Source: Burkholderia sp. Ax-1724 (GTDB lineage: Bacteria > Pseudomonadota > Gammaproteobacteria > Burkholderiales > Burkholderiaceae). Taken from it: a DNA stretch of 64,000 nt. The stretch spans positions 62,001 to 126,000 of the forward strand of contig NZ_VWWL01000014.1 of the NCBI RefSeq assembly GCF_011752995.1, read 5' to 3'. The notes beneath the pieces are model-generated. The model saw only the letters and a list, made by a program, of their open reading frames with translations. It made no database searches and was not told the DNA's origin. Below are positions 1 to 8,711 of this stretch, in pieces (the stretch's first letter is position 1; each line of letters opens with the position of its first letter). A program made the translations under genes and the position numbers.

Positions 1-363
1 CTGGTGGGTCTGTCGGCGAAGAACGCGATCCTGATCGTCGAATTCGCGCGCGAACTCGAACACGATGGACGCACGCCGCTCGCGGCGGCGATCGAGGCAA
101 GCCGCTTGCGGTTGCGGCCGATTTTGATGACGTCGATCGCCTTCATCATGGGCGTGGTGCCGCTGGTGCTGTCGAGCGGCGCGGGCTCGGAGATGCGTCA
201 CGCGATGGGTATCGCGGTGTTCTTCGGCATGCTCGGCGTCACGCTGTTCGGCCTGATGCTGACGCCGGTGTTTTATGTGGTGCTGCGTTCGCTCGCGGGT
301 GGGACGATCCACGTCGCGCAGAAGGACTCGCCGCGCTATGGCACGGCCGTCACGGACGCCTGA
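1..363 (+). CDS. RND efflux pump inner membrane permease, C-terminal end (partial)
   Basis: This is the last 120 residues of an AcrB/MexF-type (HAE1) resistance-nodulation-division transporter; the start lies left of the window. The visible stretch has the family's C-terminal signature: LSAKNAILIVEFA, then RPILMTSIAFIMGVVPLVLS and a final membrane span ending TPVFYVVLR. The protein exports hydrophobic compounds across the inner membrane by proton antiport, working with a periplasmic adaptor and an outer membrane channel. The channel gene follows 13 bp downstream, so the two are one operon. The substrate cannot be told from this fragment. Confidence 0.93.
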   Translation: MVGLSAKNAILIVEFARELEHDGRTPLAAAIEASRLRLRPILMTSIAFIMGVVPLVLSSGAGSEMRHAMGIAVFFGMLGVTLFGLMLTPVFYVVLRSLAGGTIHVAQKDSPRYGTAVTDA

Positions 364-376
364 GGAGAAAACAATA

Positions 377-2065
377 ATGAAACGCTTTGAATCTCGCTTT
401 GCCTCTTTGAGCGGCTGGGGCCGCGCGGCGGCAAGCGGTTTGCTGGTCGCGCTGCTGGCGGCGTGCTCGCTGGAGCCCGTGTACAAGCGGCCGGATGTCG
501 ATGCGCCGGCCGCGTTCAAGGAAGCGCCGGCGGTAACGGCCGCGCCGGCAGCGGCGGCCTCGGGCGCCACCGATGCATCGGCACAGAACGCCGGCACATG
601 GAAGCCCGCTCAACCGTCCGACGACGCATTGCGCGGCGAATGGTGGAAGGTGTTCGGCGACTCGCAACTCGACGCGCTCGAAGCGCAGGCCGCCGCCGCG
701 AATCAGGATCTGAAGGCCGCGGCGGCGCGCGTGCAGCAGGCGCGCGCGGTGACGCAGGCGGCGAAGTCCGACTGGTTTCCGAAGTTCGACGCGGGCTTCG
801 GCCCGACGCGCGAGCGGGCGTCGGCGGCGTCGCAATTCCAGCCGGACAGCGTGGGCGGCACGACCGGCACGATCTGGCGCGCGCAGATGGGCGCGTCGTA
901 CGAGGCGGATCTGTTCGGGCGGGTCGGCTCGAACGTGAACGCGTCGCGCGCCGACGAGCAGCAAAGCGAAGCGCTGTTCCGTTCGGTGCAGTTGTCGTTG
1001 CAGGCCGACGTCGCGCAGAACTACTTCCTGTTGCGCGAACTCGATACGGACCAGGACCTGTATCGCCGCACCGTCGCATTGCGCGAGGACGCGCTGAAGC
1101 TCGTCGAGCGGCGCTTCAAGGAAGGCGACATCAGCGAACTCGACCTTGCGCGCGCCCGCAACGAACTGGCGAGCGCGCGTGCCGATGCGGTGGGCGTCGC
1201 GCGTCAGCGGGCGGCCTCGGAGCATAGCCTTGCGATTCTGCTCGGCAAGCCGCCCGCCGATTTTTCGTTTGCCGAAGCACCGCTCGTGCCGGTAACGGTG
1301 CGCGTGCCGGCCGGTTTGCCGTCGGCGCTGCTCGAACGGCGCCCCGATATCGCGGCGGCCGAACGTGCGATGCAGGCCGCGAACGCGCGCGTCGGGCTTG
1401 CGAAGTCGGCGTTCTTCCCGAAGCTCGATATCACCGGCGCGTTCGGTTTCGAATCGGCGACGCTCGGCGATCTGTTCATGTGGTCGAGCCGCGCGTTCAT
1501 TCTCGGGCCGTTCGCGGGCACCGCGTTGACGCTGCCGATCTTCGACGGCGGGCGCCGCAAGGCCAACCTCGCGCAGGCGCGCTCGAAGTATGACGAGGAC
1601 GTCGCGCAGTATCGTCAGCAGGTGCTCGTGGCGTTCCGCGAGGTCGAGGACAATCTCGCCGATCTGCGCCTGCTCGACGATCAGATGCGCGAGCAGAACA
1701 ATGCGGTCGACGCCTCGCAACGGGCCGCGCATCTGTCGCGTACGCAGTACACCGAAGGTGCGGTCAGCTATCTCGACGTGATCGACGGCGAGCGCCAGGT
1801 GCTGCTGTCGCAATTGCAGGCGAGCCATCTGGCGGGCACGCAGGCGGTGGCGACGGTGAATCTGATTCGTGCGTTGGGCGGCGGCTGGGGCGATGTGAAA
1901 GCGGACGATACCGCGGTGGGGGCGGCTCCGGTGCCAGCGGATGCGGTTCCTGCCGGGGCTTCTGGCGCTGCGGCGGCTTCGCTCGCTGCTTTGCCCTCTG
2001 CTTCGTCGAACTCCGCGTCTGAGGCCGTCTCCGTTCCGGCGCAGCAGCAGGTGGCGAAGCGCTAA
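377..2065 (+). CDS. RND efflux outer membrane lipoprotein, NodT/OprM family
   Basis: This is a 562-residue outer membrane factor that forms the exit duct of the tripartite pump whose permease ends just upstream. A lipoprotein signal ends in LLAAC with the modified cysteine at residue 30. Two repeated OEP domains follow, with typical motifs such as QNYFLLRELD, LLERRPDIAAAE and TLPIFDGGRRKANLAQA. The last 55 residues are a low-complexity Ala/Pro/Ser tail. The ATG at 377 is chosen because a GAGGAG site lies 8 bases upstream and the signal peptide begins there; longer readings overlap the permease in another frame. A strong terminator follows. Confidence 0.93.
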   Translation: MKRFESRFASLSGWGRAAASGLLVALLAACSLEPVYKRPDVDAPAAFKEAPAVTAAPAAAASGATDASAQNAGTWKPAQPSDDALRGEWWKVFGDSQLDALEAQAAAANQDLKAAAARVQQARAVTQAAKSDWFPKFDAGFGPTRERASAASQFQPDSVGGTTGTIWRAQMGASYEADLFGRVGSNVNASRADEQQSEALFRSVQLSLQADVAQNYFLLRELDTDQDLYRRTVALREDALKLVERRFKEGDISELDLARARNELASARADAVGVARQRAASEHSLAILLGKPPADFSFAEAPLVPVTVRVPAGLPSALLERRPDIAAAERAMQAANARVGLAKSAFFPKLDITGAFGFESATLGDLFMWSSRAFILGPFAGTALTLPIFDGGRRKANLAQARSKYDEDVAQYRQQVLVAFREVEDNLADLRLLDDQMREQNNAVDASQRAAHLSRTQYTEGAVSYLDVIDGERQVLLSQLQASHLAGTQAVATVNLIRALGGGWGDVKADDTAVGAAPVPADAVPAGASGAAAASLAALPSASSNSASEAVSVPAQQQVAKR

Positions 2066-2126
2066 CCGGTTGTTCGACCGGTTGAGGCTCAACGCCGTCA
2101 ACGGTCGCATCACCAAAGGCATTACC

Positions 2127-2164
2127 AACGCCGGGCCGCGCAAAAGCGCCGCCCGGCGTTTTTG
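2127..2164 (+). terminator. Rho-independent terminator after the efflux operon
   Basis: A perfect 10-bp stem, AACGCCGGGC (2127-2136) with GCCCGGCGTT (2151-2160), is followed directly by a short T run. It sits about 60 bases after the stop of the outer membrane factor gene and probably ends the RND operon transcript. Confidence 0.8.
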
Positions 2165-2274
2165 CGTCCAAATCGTTTTTCGCGCTTTCCTTCTGCCAAT
2201 CGCTTCGTAGACCTCGCATGCACGGCTCTCTATGATCGTCCGGATGCAACCATCGACTACTCTAGGGCAAGCCA

Positions 2275-3474
2275 GTGACTTTCGTGCGTGACGGCATCGA
2301 GCAGATTCGCGAACCTCAACAGGCGCAGCCCGCGCGCGACCTGACGGCGTTGCTCCAGGCGCTGCGTGCCAGCGCCGCGCAGCGCGATCGCGAAGGCGGC
2401 CATGCCGCGCGGGAAAAACAGTGGATCGCCGATGCGGGACTGCTCACGCTCGCCGTGCCGCGCGAATTCGGCGGCGCGGGCGCAGGCTGGTCCGACATCT
2501 ACGATGTGATTCGCCAACTCGCGCGCGTCGACAGCGCGCTCGCGCATCTGCTCGGCTTCACCTGCCTGCAAATCGTGAGCCTCGACGTGTGGGGCAATCC
2601 GCAGCAACGCGCGCACTATCTGCGAGGCAGCGTCGAACATCGCTGGTGGTGGGGCAATGCGGTCAATCCGCTCGATACGCGGCTCGTTGCAACGGCAACC
2701 GGGGACGGCGGCTATCTGCTCGACGGCCAGAAAGGCTTTTGCTCCGGCACGCGCGGCTCGCAGATGATGACCGTGTCCGCGCACGATCCCGTCACCGGCA
2801 AGCCGGTGTTCGCCGTGGTGCCGACCGAGCGCGCGGGCATTGCCGTGCACGACGACTGGAATCCGATCGGCCAGCGTCAGACCGACAGCGGCAGCGTGTC
2901 GTTCGCGCGGGTCCGTGTCGCGCCCGACGAAGTGCTGGTGCGGCCCGACACGCCGTATGCGAGTTTGCGCACGCTGATCTCGCAACAGGTGCTGACCAAT
3001 CTGTTTGTCGGCCTCGCGCAGGGCGCGCTCGACGCGGCGCGCGCGTACGTGCATGAGCATGGCCGGCCGTGGATCGCGTCCGGCGTGAGCCAGGCCACCG
3101 ACGATCCGTATCTGATCCAGCGTTTCGGCGAAATGCATATCCAGGCGGTCAGTGCGGAAGCGCTGGCCGTGCGTGCCGCGAACGCGCTCGACGAGGCGTG
3201 GCGGCAGGGCGCGTCGCTCGAAGCCGGCACGCGCGCGCGGGTGGCGCTCGTGACGTCGGAAGCGAAGGTCGTGGCGCACCGCGCGGCGCTCGACGTCGGC
3301 GAAAAGCTGTTCGACGCCTGCGGTGCCCGCGCGACGCATGCGTCGCTTGCGCTCGACCGCTTCTGGCGCAACGCGCGCGTGCATACGCTGCACGATCCGC
3401 TCGACTATCGCGTGCGCGACGTCGGCCGCTACGCGCTAAACGGCACGCTGCCCGAGGTTTCTTTGTACACTTGA
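2275..3474 (+). CDS. Acyl-CoA dehydrogenase-fold flavoprotein, SfnB/DszC-like
   Basis: This 399-residue protein has the acyl-CoA dehydrogenase fold: a helical N domain, a central beta domain (YLLDGQKGFCSGTRGSQ) and a C-terminal helical domain. The ending (NARVHTLHDPLDYRVRDVGRYALNG) is typical of the SfnB/DszC branch, which oxidises sulfur compounds with FMNH2 and oxygen instead of dehydrogenating acyl-CoA. It therefore probably takes part in organosulfur acquisition, although no sulfur genes lie beside it. The start is a GTG at 2275 with an AGGGCAAG-like site upstream. The exact substrate is unknown; a true acyl-CoA dehydrogenase is less likely. Confidence 0.8.
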   Translation: MTFVRDGIEQIREPQQAQPARDLTALLQALRASAAQRDREGGHAAREKQWIADAGLLTLAVPREFGGAGAGWSDIYDVIRQLARVDSALAHLLGFTCLQIVSLDVWGNPQQRAHYLRGSVEHRWWWGNAVNPLDTRLVATATGDGGYLLDGQKGFCSGTRGSQMMTVSAHDPVTGKPVFAVVPTERAGIAVHDDWNPIGQRQTDSGSVSFARVRVAPDEVLVRPDTPYASLRTLISQQVLTNLFVGLAQGALDAARAYVHEHGRPWIASGVSQATDDPYLIQRFGEMHIQAVSAEALAVRAANALDEAWRQGASLEAGTRARVALVTSEAKVVAHRAALDVGEKLFDACGARATHASLALDRFWRNARVHTLHDPLDYRVRDVGRYALNGTLPEVSLYT

Positions 3475-3533
3475 GGCCGTTTGCGACCGCCCGCGTGGGG
3501 CGTCGCGTCGATTCCCCTCAAGAGATTCCCGGC

Positions 3534-4862
3534 TTGTTCTTCAAATTACCGACTACCGCCACCGCGCCGTTCTGCCCGTCCGAGGTGCAGGGCTCAGTGG
3601 CCGTCCCGGCGCAAGCGCCGTTCTGGAAAAAGATCCTGCAATTCGCGGGGCCCGGTCTGCTGGTTTCGATCGGCTATATGGACCCGGGCAACTGGGCCAC
3701 GGCGATCGAAGCCGGATCACGCTACGGCTACAGCCTGCTGTTCGTCGTGCTGCTGTCGAGCCTCGCGGCGATGGCGCTGCAATGTCTGAGCATGCGGCTC
3801 GGCATCGCCACCGGACGCGACCTCGCGCAACTGTCGAGCGCGCGCTACTCGCCGCGCGTCGCGCGCGTGCAATGGCTGCTCGCGGAACTGTCGATCATCG
3901 CGTGCGATCTCGCCGAGGTGCTCGGCGGCGCGCTCGCGTTCCATCTGCTGTTCAATTGCTCGCTGACCACCGGCGTGTTGCTGACCGCGTTCGATACGCT
4001 GATCGTGCTCGGCCTCAAGGGCAAGAATTTTCGCGACCTCGAAGCGATCATGCTCGGGCTGATCGCGACGATCGGTGTCGGCTATATCATCGAGCTGGCG
4101 CTCGTCGGGCCGCATTGGCCGTCGGTCGCGCATGGGCTGATTCCGTCGTGGCAGGCGCTCAGTTCGCGCGAGCCGATGTATCTCGCGATCGGCATCCTCG
4201 GCGCGACGGTGATGCCGCATAACCTGTATCTGCATTCGTCGATCGTACAAACGCGCGCGGTGAAGCGCGACTCGGCCGGCATCCGTTCGGCGATCAGCCT
4301 GTCGCGCATCGATACGATCGTGTCGCTCGTGCTCGCGGCGCTCATTAACATGGCGATCCTGATACTGGCCGCCGCGGCGTTTCACGCGACCGGCCACCAG
4401 GCCGTCACGCAGATCGAGGATGCCTACCGGCTGCTCGCGCCGATCGTCGGCACCGGCTTCGCGGCGCTGCTGTTCGCGATCACGCTGCTCGCATCGGGAC
4501 AGAGCTCGACCTTTACCGGCACGGTGGCGGGGCAGGTCATCATGGAAGGCTTCCTGAAGATGAAGATTCCGTGCTGGCAGCGGCGCTTCATCACGCGCGC
4601 GCTCGCGCTGATTCCCGCGCTGATCGGCGTGCGGATGCTCGGCAACGGTGCGGTCGGCCAACTGCTCGTCGCGAGCCAGGTCGTGCTGAGCCTGCAATTG
4701 CCGTTCGCGCTCTATCCGCTGATTCGCATGACGAACGATCGCTCGCTGATGGGCGAATTCGCCAACAGACTGCCGACGCGGCTGCTCGCGTGGACGCTGT
4801 TCGTGGCGATCAGCGCGGCGAATCTGTGGCTCGTTGTGCAGACGGTCGGGCTTGCCGGCTGA
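3534..4862 (+). CDS. mntH: Nramp-family divalent metal transporter (Mn2+, MntH type)
   Basis: This is an integral membrane importer of Mn2+ and possibly Fe2+, driven by protons. The first transmembrane helix carries the metal-binding DPGNW motif and the sixth carries MPHNLYLHSS, both diagnostic of Nramp proteins; about eleven membrane spans can be seen. No ATG precedes the first helix in frame. A TTG at 3534 with AAGAGA upstream gives 442 residues beginning LFFKLPTTATAPFCPSEVQG; a GTG at 3597 is the alternative and would remove 21 residues. The gene lies 60 bp after the flavoprotein gene and may be co-transcribed. The start is the least certain part. Confidence 0.9.
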   Translation: MFFKLPTTATAPFCPSEVQGSVAVPAQAPFWKKILQFAGPGLLVSIGYMDPGNWATAIEAGSRYGYSLLFVVLLSSLAAMALQCLSMRLGIATGRDLAQLSSARYSPRVARVQWLLAELSIIACDLAEVLGGALAFHLLFNCSLTTGVLLTAFDTLIVLGLKGKNFRDLEAIMLGLIATIGVGYIIELALVGPHWPSVAHGLIPSWQALSSREPMYLAIGILGATVMPHNLYLHSSIVQTRAVKRDSAGIRSAISLSRIDTIVSLVLAALINMAILILAAAAFHATGHQAVTQIEDAYRLLAPIVGTGFAALLFAITLLASGQSSTFTGTVAGQVIMEGFLKMKIPCWQRRFITRALALIPALIGVRMLGNGAVGQLLVASQVVLSLQLPFALYPLIRMTNDRSLMGEFANRLPTRLLAWTLFVAISAANLWLVVQTVGLAG

Positions 4863-4933
4863 TCGCGGCAGTCATGCAGGGTTGAACGGCAGGGCCGTTG
4901 GCGTTGCCGTTGTCATTGATGACGGTGACGGCG

Positions 4934-4968
4934 AAAAAAAATCCGCATAGCCGGTTCGACTCTGCGGA
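4934..4968 (-). terminator. Rho-independent terminator of the flhDC operon
   Basis: Read on the minus strand, a stem TCCGCA / TGCGGA (4963-4968 with 4942-4947) is followed by a run of eight T. It lies 67 bases after the flhC stop codon, so transcription of flhDC probably ends here with no motAB genes downstream. Confidence 0.75.
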
Positions 4969-5034
4969 CTCTTCTTTCTTATAGGCTTCGATTCGAATCG
5001 ACTGGCCCCGTCTCCTCGGATCGATTCAATGTAT

Positions 5035-5604
5035 TCAGGCGGCCTGAGCGACCTGCGCTGCTTCGAGCGCTTCCTGGCGGGCTGCTGCTGCTTTCTTGGT
5101 CTTGCCGGCCCGCGACGGCGGCTGGCACGCACCGCATACGACGTTATGCTGCAGGTCGTGCTTATGCGCGACAAACTTGCCCGAGCAGCGGCAGCATGGG
5201 GTCAGCTGCAGAATGTCGGCGTCGAAGAAACGCACGAGCGTCCATGCGCGCGTCAGGTCCAGCACCGGTTCGGTCTCGCTGTGCTGGCAGTGTTCGAGAT
5301 ACAGCCGATACCCCTTGGTCAGTGCGTCCAGATGCGAGCAGCGCGCTTCGTTCTTGAGGAACAGGTAGGTGTTGTAGAACAGCGATGCATGAATGTTCGC
5401 GAGCCACGTCATGTACCAGTCCGCCGAAAACGGCAGCATGCCCTTGGGCGGCGACACGCCCTTGACCTCGCGGTACAGGCGGATCATGCGGTCGCGCGAG
5501 AGCGTCAGCTCGCTTTCGAGCACCTGCATGCGCGCGCCGAGTTCGATCAGCGCGATCGCGCGGAATACTTCCTGCGCGTCTTCAGTGAGGCTTCGCTTGA
5601 GCAT
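5035..5604 (-). CDS. flhC: Flagellar master regulator subunit FlhC
   Basis: FlhC (189 residues) combines with FlhD in the FlhD4C2 complex that activates class II flagellar genes. The zinc-binding cysteines are all present at C137, C140, C157 and C160, in PCCRC and VCGAC, the same spacing as in enterobacterial FlhC. Length matches the family (about 190). The ATG at 5604 begins MLKRSLTEDAQEVFRA, the family's usual N-terminus, so the longer upstream reading is rejected. flhD ends 14 bp upstream, so the two form one operon. The C-terminal tail is rich in Ala and Lys. Unusually, no motAB or chemotaxis genes follow. Confidence 0.95.
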   Translation of the reverse strand: MLKRSLTEDAQEVFRAIALIELGARMQVLESELTLSRDRMIRLYREVKGVSPPKGMLPFSADWYMTWLANIHASLFYNTYLFLKNEARCSHLDALTKGYRLYLEHCQHSETEPVLDLTRAWTLVRFFDADILQLTPCCRCSGKFVAHKHDLQHNVVCGACQPPSRAGKTKKAAAARQEALEAAQVAQAA

Positions 5605-5618
5605 TGCAGTTACCTCGA

Positions 5619-5939
5619 TCAAGCAAACTGCTCGGCGGGCTGGCCTGCGAGCAGGATAGCCGCGTGGGTCGGCGCGACGGCTGCGTGCTTCGTCGTTTGC
5701 GTCAACGCTGACAGCATCGAGTGGTCGTTGAAGCGGAAGAAGCACAACAGCTGCTCGGAAGAGGCCAGCTTGACGATCTGCGCGAGCGACAGCCCGGCCA
5801 GCAAATCAGCCAATTCCGACGACAACCCTAGCCGGAACATGCCGACCGGTTTGTCCTCACGCAACATACGCTGCGCAAGCATGATGTAAGACAAGTTGAT
5901 CTCGCGGATAGAATCCAGCGTCTCGCTGCTACGGTCCAT
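5619..5939 (-). CDS. flhD: Flagellar master regulator subunit FlhD
   Basis: FlhD (106 residues) is the partner of FlhC at the top of the flagellar cascade. The sequence carries the family core IREINLSYIMLAQRMLREDK, then LADLLAGLSLAQIVKLASS and a C-terminal HAAILLAGQPAEQ. Length is normal for beta-proteobacterial FlhD. It is first in the operon and is preceded by about 600 bp without a convincing gene, which is where its promoter and control sites should lie. Whether this copy drives flagella or is a second, differently used copy cannot be told from the window. Confidence 0.94.
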   Translation of the reverse strand: MDRSSETLDSIREINLSYIMLAQRMLREDKPVGMFRLGLSSELADLLAGLSLAQIVKLASSEQLLCFFRFNDHSMLSALTQTTKHAAVAPTHAAILLAGQPAEQFA

Positions 5940-6535
5940 TTTCTCTGTTTCCGAAGCCCCGAATTACTATGTCGGCTTTTAGCCGTTATGTCTTTTCTGC
6001 CTCGCCGGCGATTCCCCCCGGCTACATGTCACTGCCTGATACAGACTGCGAATTTTTGATACATAGCGTTACATTTCGTAACAGCTTGGGACGAATTGTA
6101 TGAAGTGTAAAACCAGAAAGCAATCCCTTCCTGAAAAAATATCTCAGAAAAAGAATCGATTTCCGGTAACTCTTTCACGCTACTGTAATGAACGATGCAC
6201 GGCGAATCTTCGACTATCCGAAATCCGAGGAAAATCGGTGGAAACCTTGCAGGGAGGGCCTCTGGCTTAATTGACGTGGCAAATGATTACGATCGGCCGC
6301 GAACGGCGAATTGGATTTGGTTTGGAAAGGCAATAGAAAGAATAACTAATGGGCGGTAATAAATACGGCTTTTGTATGTTGAATAGGGTTCGATCAAATG
6401 TGTAACAGGATGATGTGGCCTCAGTTACAAACGCGGCGCTGCCGGACCACATTTGTAACGTTGAGGCGACAGTTTTGCGGGAGGGGGCTACCTGCGGGGA
6501 TGTCGGACGGGGTTGGTGTCGGGGCCGAAGAGACG
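5940..6535. promoter_or_regulatory. Upstream region of flhDC, no convincing gene
   Basis: This stretch has lower GC than its surroundings and no reading frame with protein-like composition. A small dyad, GTTAC-N5-GTAAC, lies at 6068-6082. Further left, the hexamer TGTAAC or its complement occurs at 6401, 6424 and 6454, the last two as arms of a larger imperfect dyad (6419-6466) reading CCTCAGTTACAAA and TTTGTAACGTTGAGG. It probably holds the flhD promoter. Which proteins bind here is unknown. Confidence 0.4.
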
Positions 6536-6676
6536 CTATTGACGTGTGCCGGGAACGTAGCCGGCGAAGGCTGCGGTGAGGCGGAGCGCGCTGTGGAAGC
6601 TGTCTGACGCGACGGTGCTCCAATAGGTGCCGATATTGCCGCCATGGGCGAGGCGGACGCCGTAGTAGCCGAGCAT
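6536..6676 (-). pseudogene. Possible 46-residue gene remnant or small protein
   Basis: The translation from an ATG at 6676 (MLGYYGVRLAHGG at the start, TAAFAGYVPGTRQ at the end) has balanced, protein-like composition, unlike the arginine-rich spurious frames around it. It begins 8 bp after the stop of the XRE regulator gene on the same strand. It resembles the C-terminal end of a larger secreted or enzymatic protein rather than a complete domain, so a truncated gene is the favoured reading. I do not recognise the family. A real small protein translated from an AGGT-like site is the alternative. Confidence 0.3.
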
Positions 6677-6684
6677 CGGGTTAC

Positions 6685-7560
6685 CTACCCGGCGTTTATC
6701 CCTCGGCCTTCGTGCGCCGGCCGGGTCGATGCAAATTCGCGCAATGCCAGCGTAGTTTGCTGATCCGCGGGAAAGAACGCCTCGATGGCGAGTTCCGACA
6801 GCGTGACATCCACTGGCGTACCGAATACCGTGGTCGTGCTGAGAAACGACAGCACGCCGATCGAAGTGCGCAGCCTCAACGGCACCGCTATCTGATTGAG
6901 GGCGGTGTCGTCTGGGGCTGCCGCGTCCGCATCCGGTGGTGCGGGATAGGCGGCCAACTCGTCGCGTAGCGCGCCCAGCGCATCGTCGCCGCTGACGTCG
7001 ATTTGCCGTTGCAGGCGGGCCAGTATGTGCTCGCGCCACGCATGCCAATTGACGATAGACGACGCAATGCCCTGCGGATGCAGGCTCAAGCGCAGCGCGT
7101 TGACCGGCGGCTTCAGCAACTCGGGACTGGCACCGCTCAATAGTGGCGCAAGTGCGTTGTTGGCCGCGACGATGGTCCAGTGCCGGTCGATTGCGAGCGC
7201 GGGGTAGGGCTCGTGTCCCTTGAGTACCAGTTCGACGGCTTCGCGTGCGGCGGCGAGTTGCGGATCGGAAAGCGGGCGCTCACGAAATAACGGTGCGTAG
7301 CCCGCTGCGACGAGCAGCGCATTGCGTGCCCGCAACGGTACGTCGAGCCGTTCGGCCAGGTGCATGACCATTTCGCGGCTCGGCAGCGCGCGGCCCGATT
7401 CGACGAAGCTCAGATGCCGGGTTGAAATTTCGGCTTCGGTGGCAAGCAGCAACTGGCTCATGCGTCGCCGCTGACGCCATTCGCGCAGCAGATTGCCAAC
7501 GGTGCGACTGGGTAGCGACGCGGGTGAAGCAGCCGTTTGTGCAAGAGAGAGCGTGTTCAT
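6685..7560 (-). CDS. XRE-family regulator with MmyB-like ligand domain
   Basis: This 291-residue transcription regulator has an N-terminal helix-turn-helix (about residues 22-80: LLREWRQRRRMSQLLLATEA ... FVESGRALPS). The C-terminal MmyB-type domain, a PAS-like fold (LAIDRHWTIVAANNALAPLL), is thought to bind a small ligand, often a fatty acid. Such proteins usually control a neighbouring oxidoreductase or esterase gene; no such gene is beside it here. The ATG at 7560 is preceded by CGGAGAC and is preferred over ATG 7572, which lacks a ribosome site. Confidence 0.85.
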   Translation of the reverse strand: MNTLSLAQTAASPASLPSRTVGNLLREWRQRRRMSQLLLATEAEISTRHLSFVESGRALPSREMVMHLAERLDVPLRARNALLVAAGYAPLFRERPLSDPQLAAAREAVELVLKGHEPYPALAIDRHWTIVAANNALAPLLSGASPELLKPPVNALRLSLHPQGIASSIVNWHAWREHILARLQRQIDVSGDDALGALRDELAAYPAPPDADAAAPDDTALNQIAVPLRLRTSIGVLSFLSTTTVFGTPVDVTLSELAIEAFFPADQQTTLALREFASTRPAHEGRGINAG

Positions 7561-7750
7561 GTCTCCGATCATAGTCAAAGCGCGCGAGCAAACCATGACC
7601 TGAGAGGTAACGTGCGGCCAGTTTCAATCGTCGATACTCGCAGTCCTGCCGGCTTCCGACCGATCTCCTCGAGCGTGCATGGCAATACGGCAGACCCGGC
7701 GTGCCGATATGGCAGTGCGGGGGCACAACGCAAAAAACGCGGAACCCCGA

Positions 7751-8053
7751 TCACGCAGCCACCGCATTCGCGGGCTCAGCGCTAAGCCGGATGTTGAGTG
7801 CGCGCAGCAGTTTGAGCACCGTGTCCATGCGCGGTTTGGAGCCGGGCGCAAGTGTCTTGTAGAGGCTTTCGCGACCGAGCCCCGCGTCCGCCGCGATTCG
7901 GGTGATGCCGCGCGATTTGGCGACATCGGCGATGGCGGCGAGCAGCGCGTCGGCATTGCTTTCGGCAAGCGCGGCGTTCAGATATGCAGCGACCATTGCG
8001 TCGCTGTCGAGGTAGCGCGAGGCATCGAATCGTGCCGTTTTGATCTTGCTCAT
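7751..8053 (-). CDS. HigA-like antitoxin (addiction-module antidote, XRE type)
   Basis: This 100-residue protein has a Cro/XRE helix-turn-helix in its second half (ITRIAADAGLGRESLYKTLAPGSKPRMDTVLKLLRAL), characteristic of the putative addiction-module antidote family. It should bind and neutralise the toxin made by the overlapping upstream gene and repress their shared promoter. Its start codon overlaps the toxin's stop by 4 bp (ATGA), so translation is coupled. Toxin first, antitoxin second is the order typical of HigBA-like modules. Confidence 0.88.
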   Translation of the reverse strand: MSKIKTARFDASRYLDSDAMVAAYLNAALAESNADALLAAIADVAKSRGITRIAADAGLGRESLYKTLAPGSKPRMDTVLKLLRALNIRLSAEPANAVAA

Positions 8054-8421
8054 GATCGTTCCCTTCTGATGGCTTCCCACATTGTTCGGGCATGTTTGAT
8101 GTCTGCCTTCTGCGTGGATTTGTTGCCGCCGCACAGCAGCAGATACACCGTGCGCCCTTCGCGCGCGTAGTAGACCCGATACCCCGGGCCACAGTCGATG
8201 CGCATCTCGAACACCCCTTCTTCCAGAAACTTGACGTCGCCGAAATACCCGCGTTCCGCGCGCCGGATACGCACGAGAATTTTTGCCTTGGCTCGCAGGT
8301 CTGTGAGTCCGTCGAGCCAATGGTCGAATTCTTCGGTGCAGTTGACCGTGTACGTGGGTGGTGTTGCGATCTGGTATAGATCGTATCCTTTGGGATACTT
8401 ATTTGCAAGCGTGGAAAACAT
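8050..8421 (-). CDS. RelE/HigB-like toxin of a toxin-antitoxin pair
   Basis: The 123-residue product matches the phage-derived Gp49/HigB toxin group of the RelE fold: EEFDHWLDGLTDLRAKAKILVRIRRAERG, then GVFEMRIDCGPGYRVYYAREG and LLLCGGNKSTQKADIKHA. Toxins of this group act as ribosome-dependent mRNA endonucleases. It is first in a two-gene operon with its antitoxin. The ATG at 8421 lacks a clear ribosome site and gives about 20 more N-terminal residues than usual, so true translation may begin nearer the TYTVNCTEEF segment, but no good internal start is seen. Confidence 0.85.
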   Translation of the reverse strand: MFSTLANKYPKGYDLYQIATPPTYTVNCTEEFDHWLDGLTDLRAKAKILVRIRRAERGYFGDVKFLEEGVFEMRIDCGPGYRVYYAREGRTVYLLLCGGNKSTQKADIKHARTMWEAIRRERS

Positions 8422-8711
8422 ATCAATAAAACGGTTCGTGCCGTGCCCCTGTTCGTTACTCCCACACCGCGCGCAAGTGCCGCGCGGCCTCCATTCGTCC
8501 CACGAGGTTAGCGGTCCTTACGCGTTCTGACGACTCGGCCAAATGGCTAATGCGACGAAAAAATCGCTGCACGGGATGACGTTGCAGACGTCTGCTTACC
8601 TGTGACGTAATCGACGCTGCTCACGCGCTCGTTCAATCTTCAAACCGAGCCCGCCGCATACGACGCGTGTGCCGAGCGGAGTGCTCAGTCCTGCCAATCA
8701 AGGAGCTTGGG

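Noticed and set aside
350..2143. A 597-codon minus-strand frame opposite the outer membrane factor gene
   Set aside because: It is a shadow of the NodT-type gene: arginine-rich, with no start site and no recognisable domain.
5605..5745. A longer N-terminus for FlhC starting at 5745
   Set aside because: It would overlap flhD and add 47 arginine-rich residues; the family start MLKRSLTEDAQEV at 5604 gives the normal length.
8050..8421. The toxin-antitoxin pair as evidence of a mobile island
   Set aside because: HigBA-like pairs are common on chromosomes, and there is no attachment site, integrase or composition shift around it.
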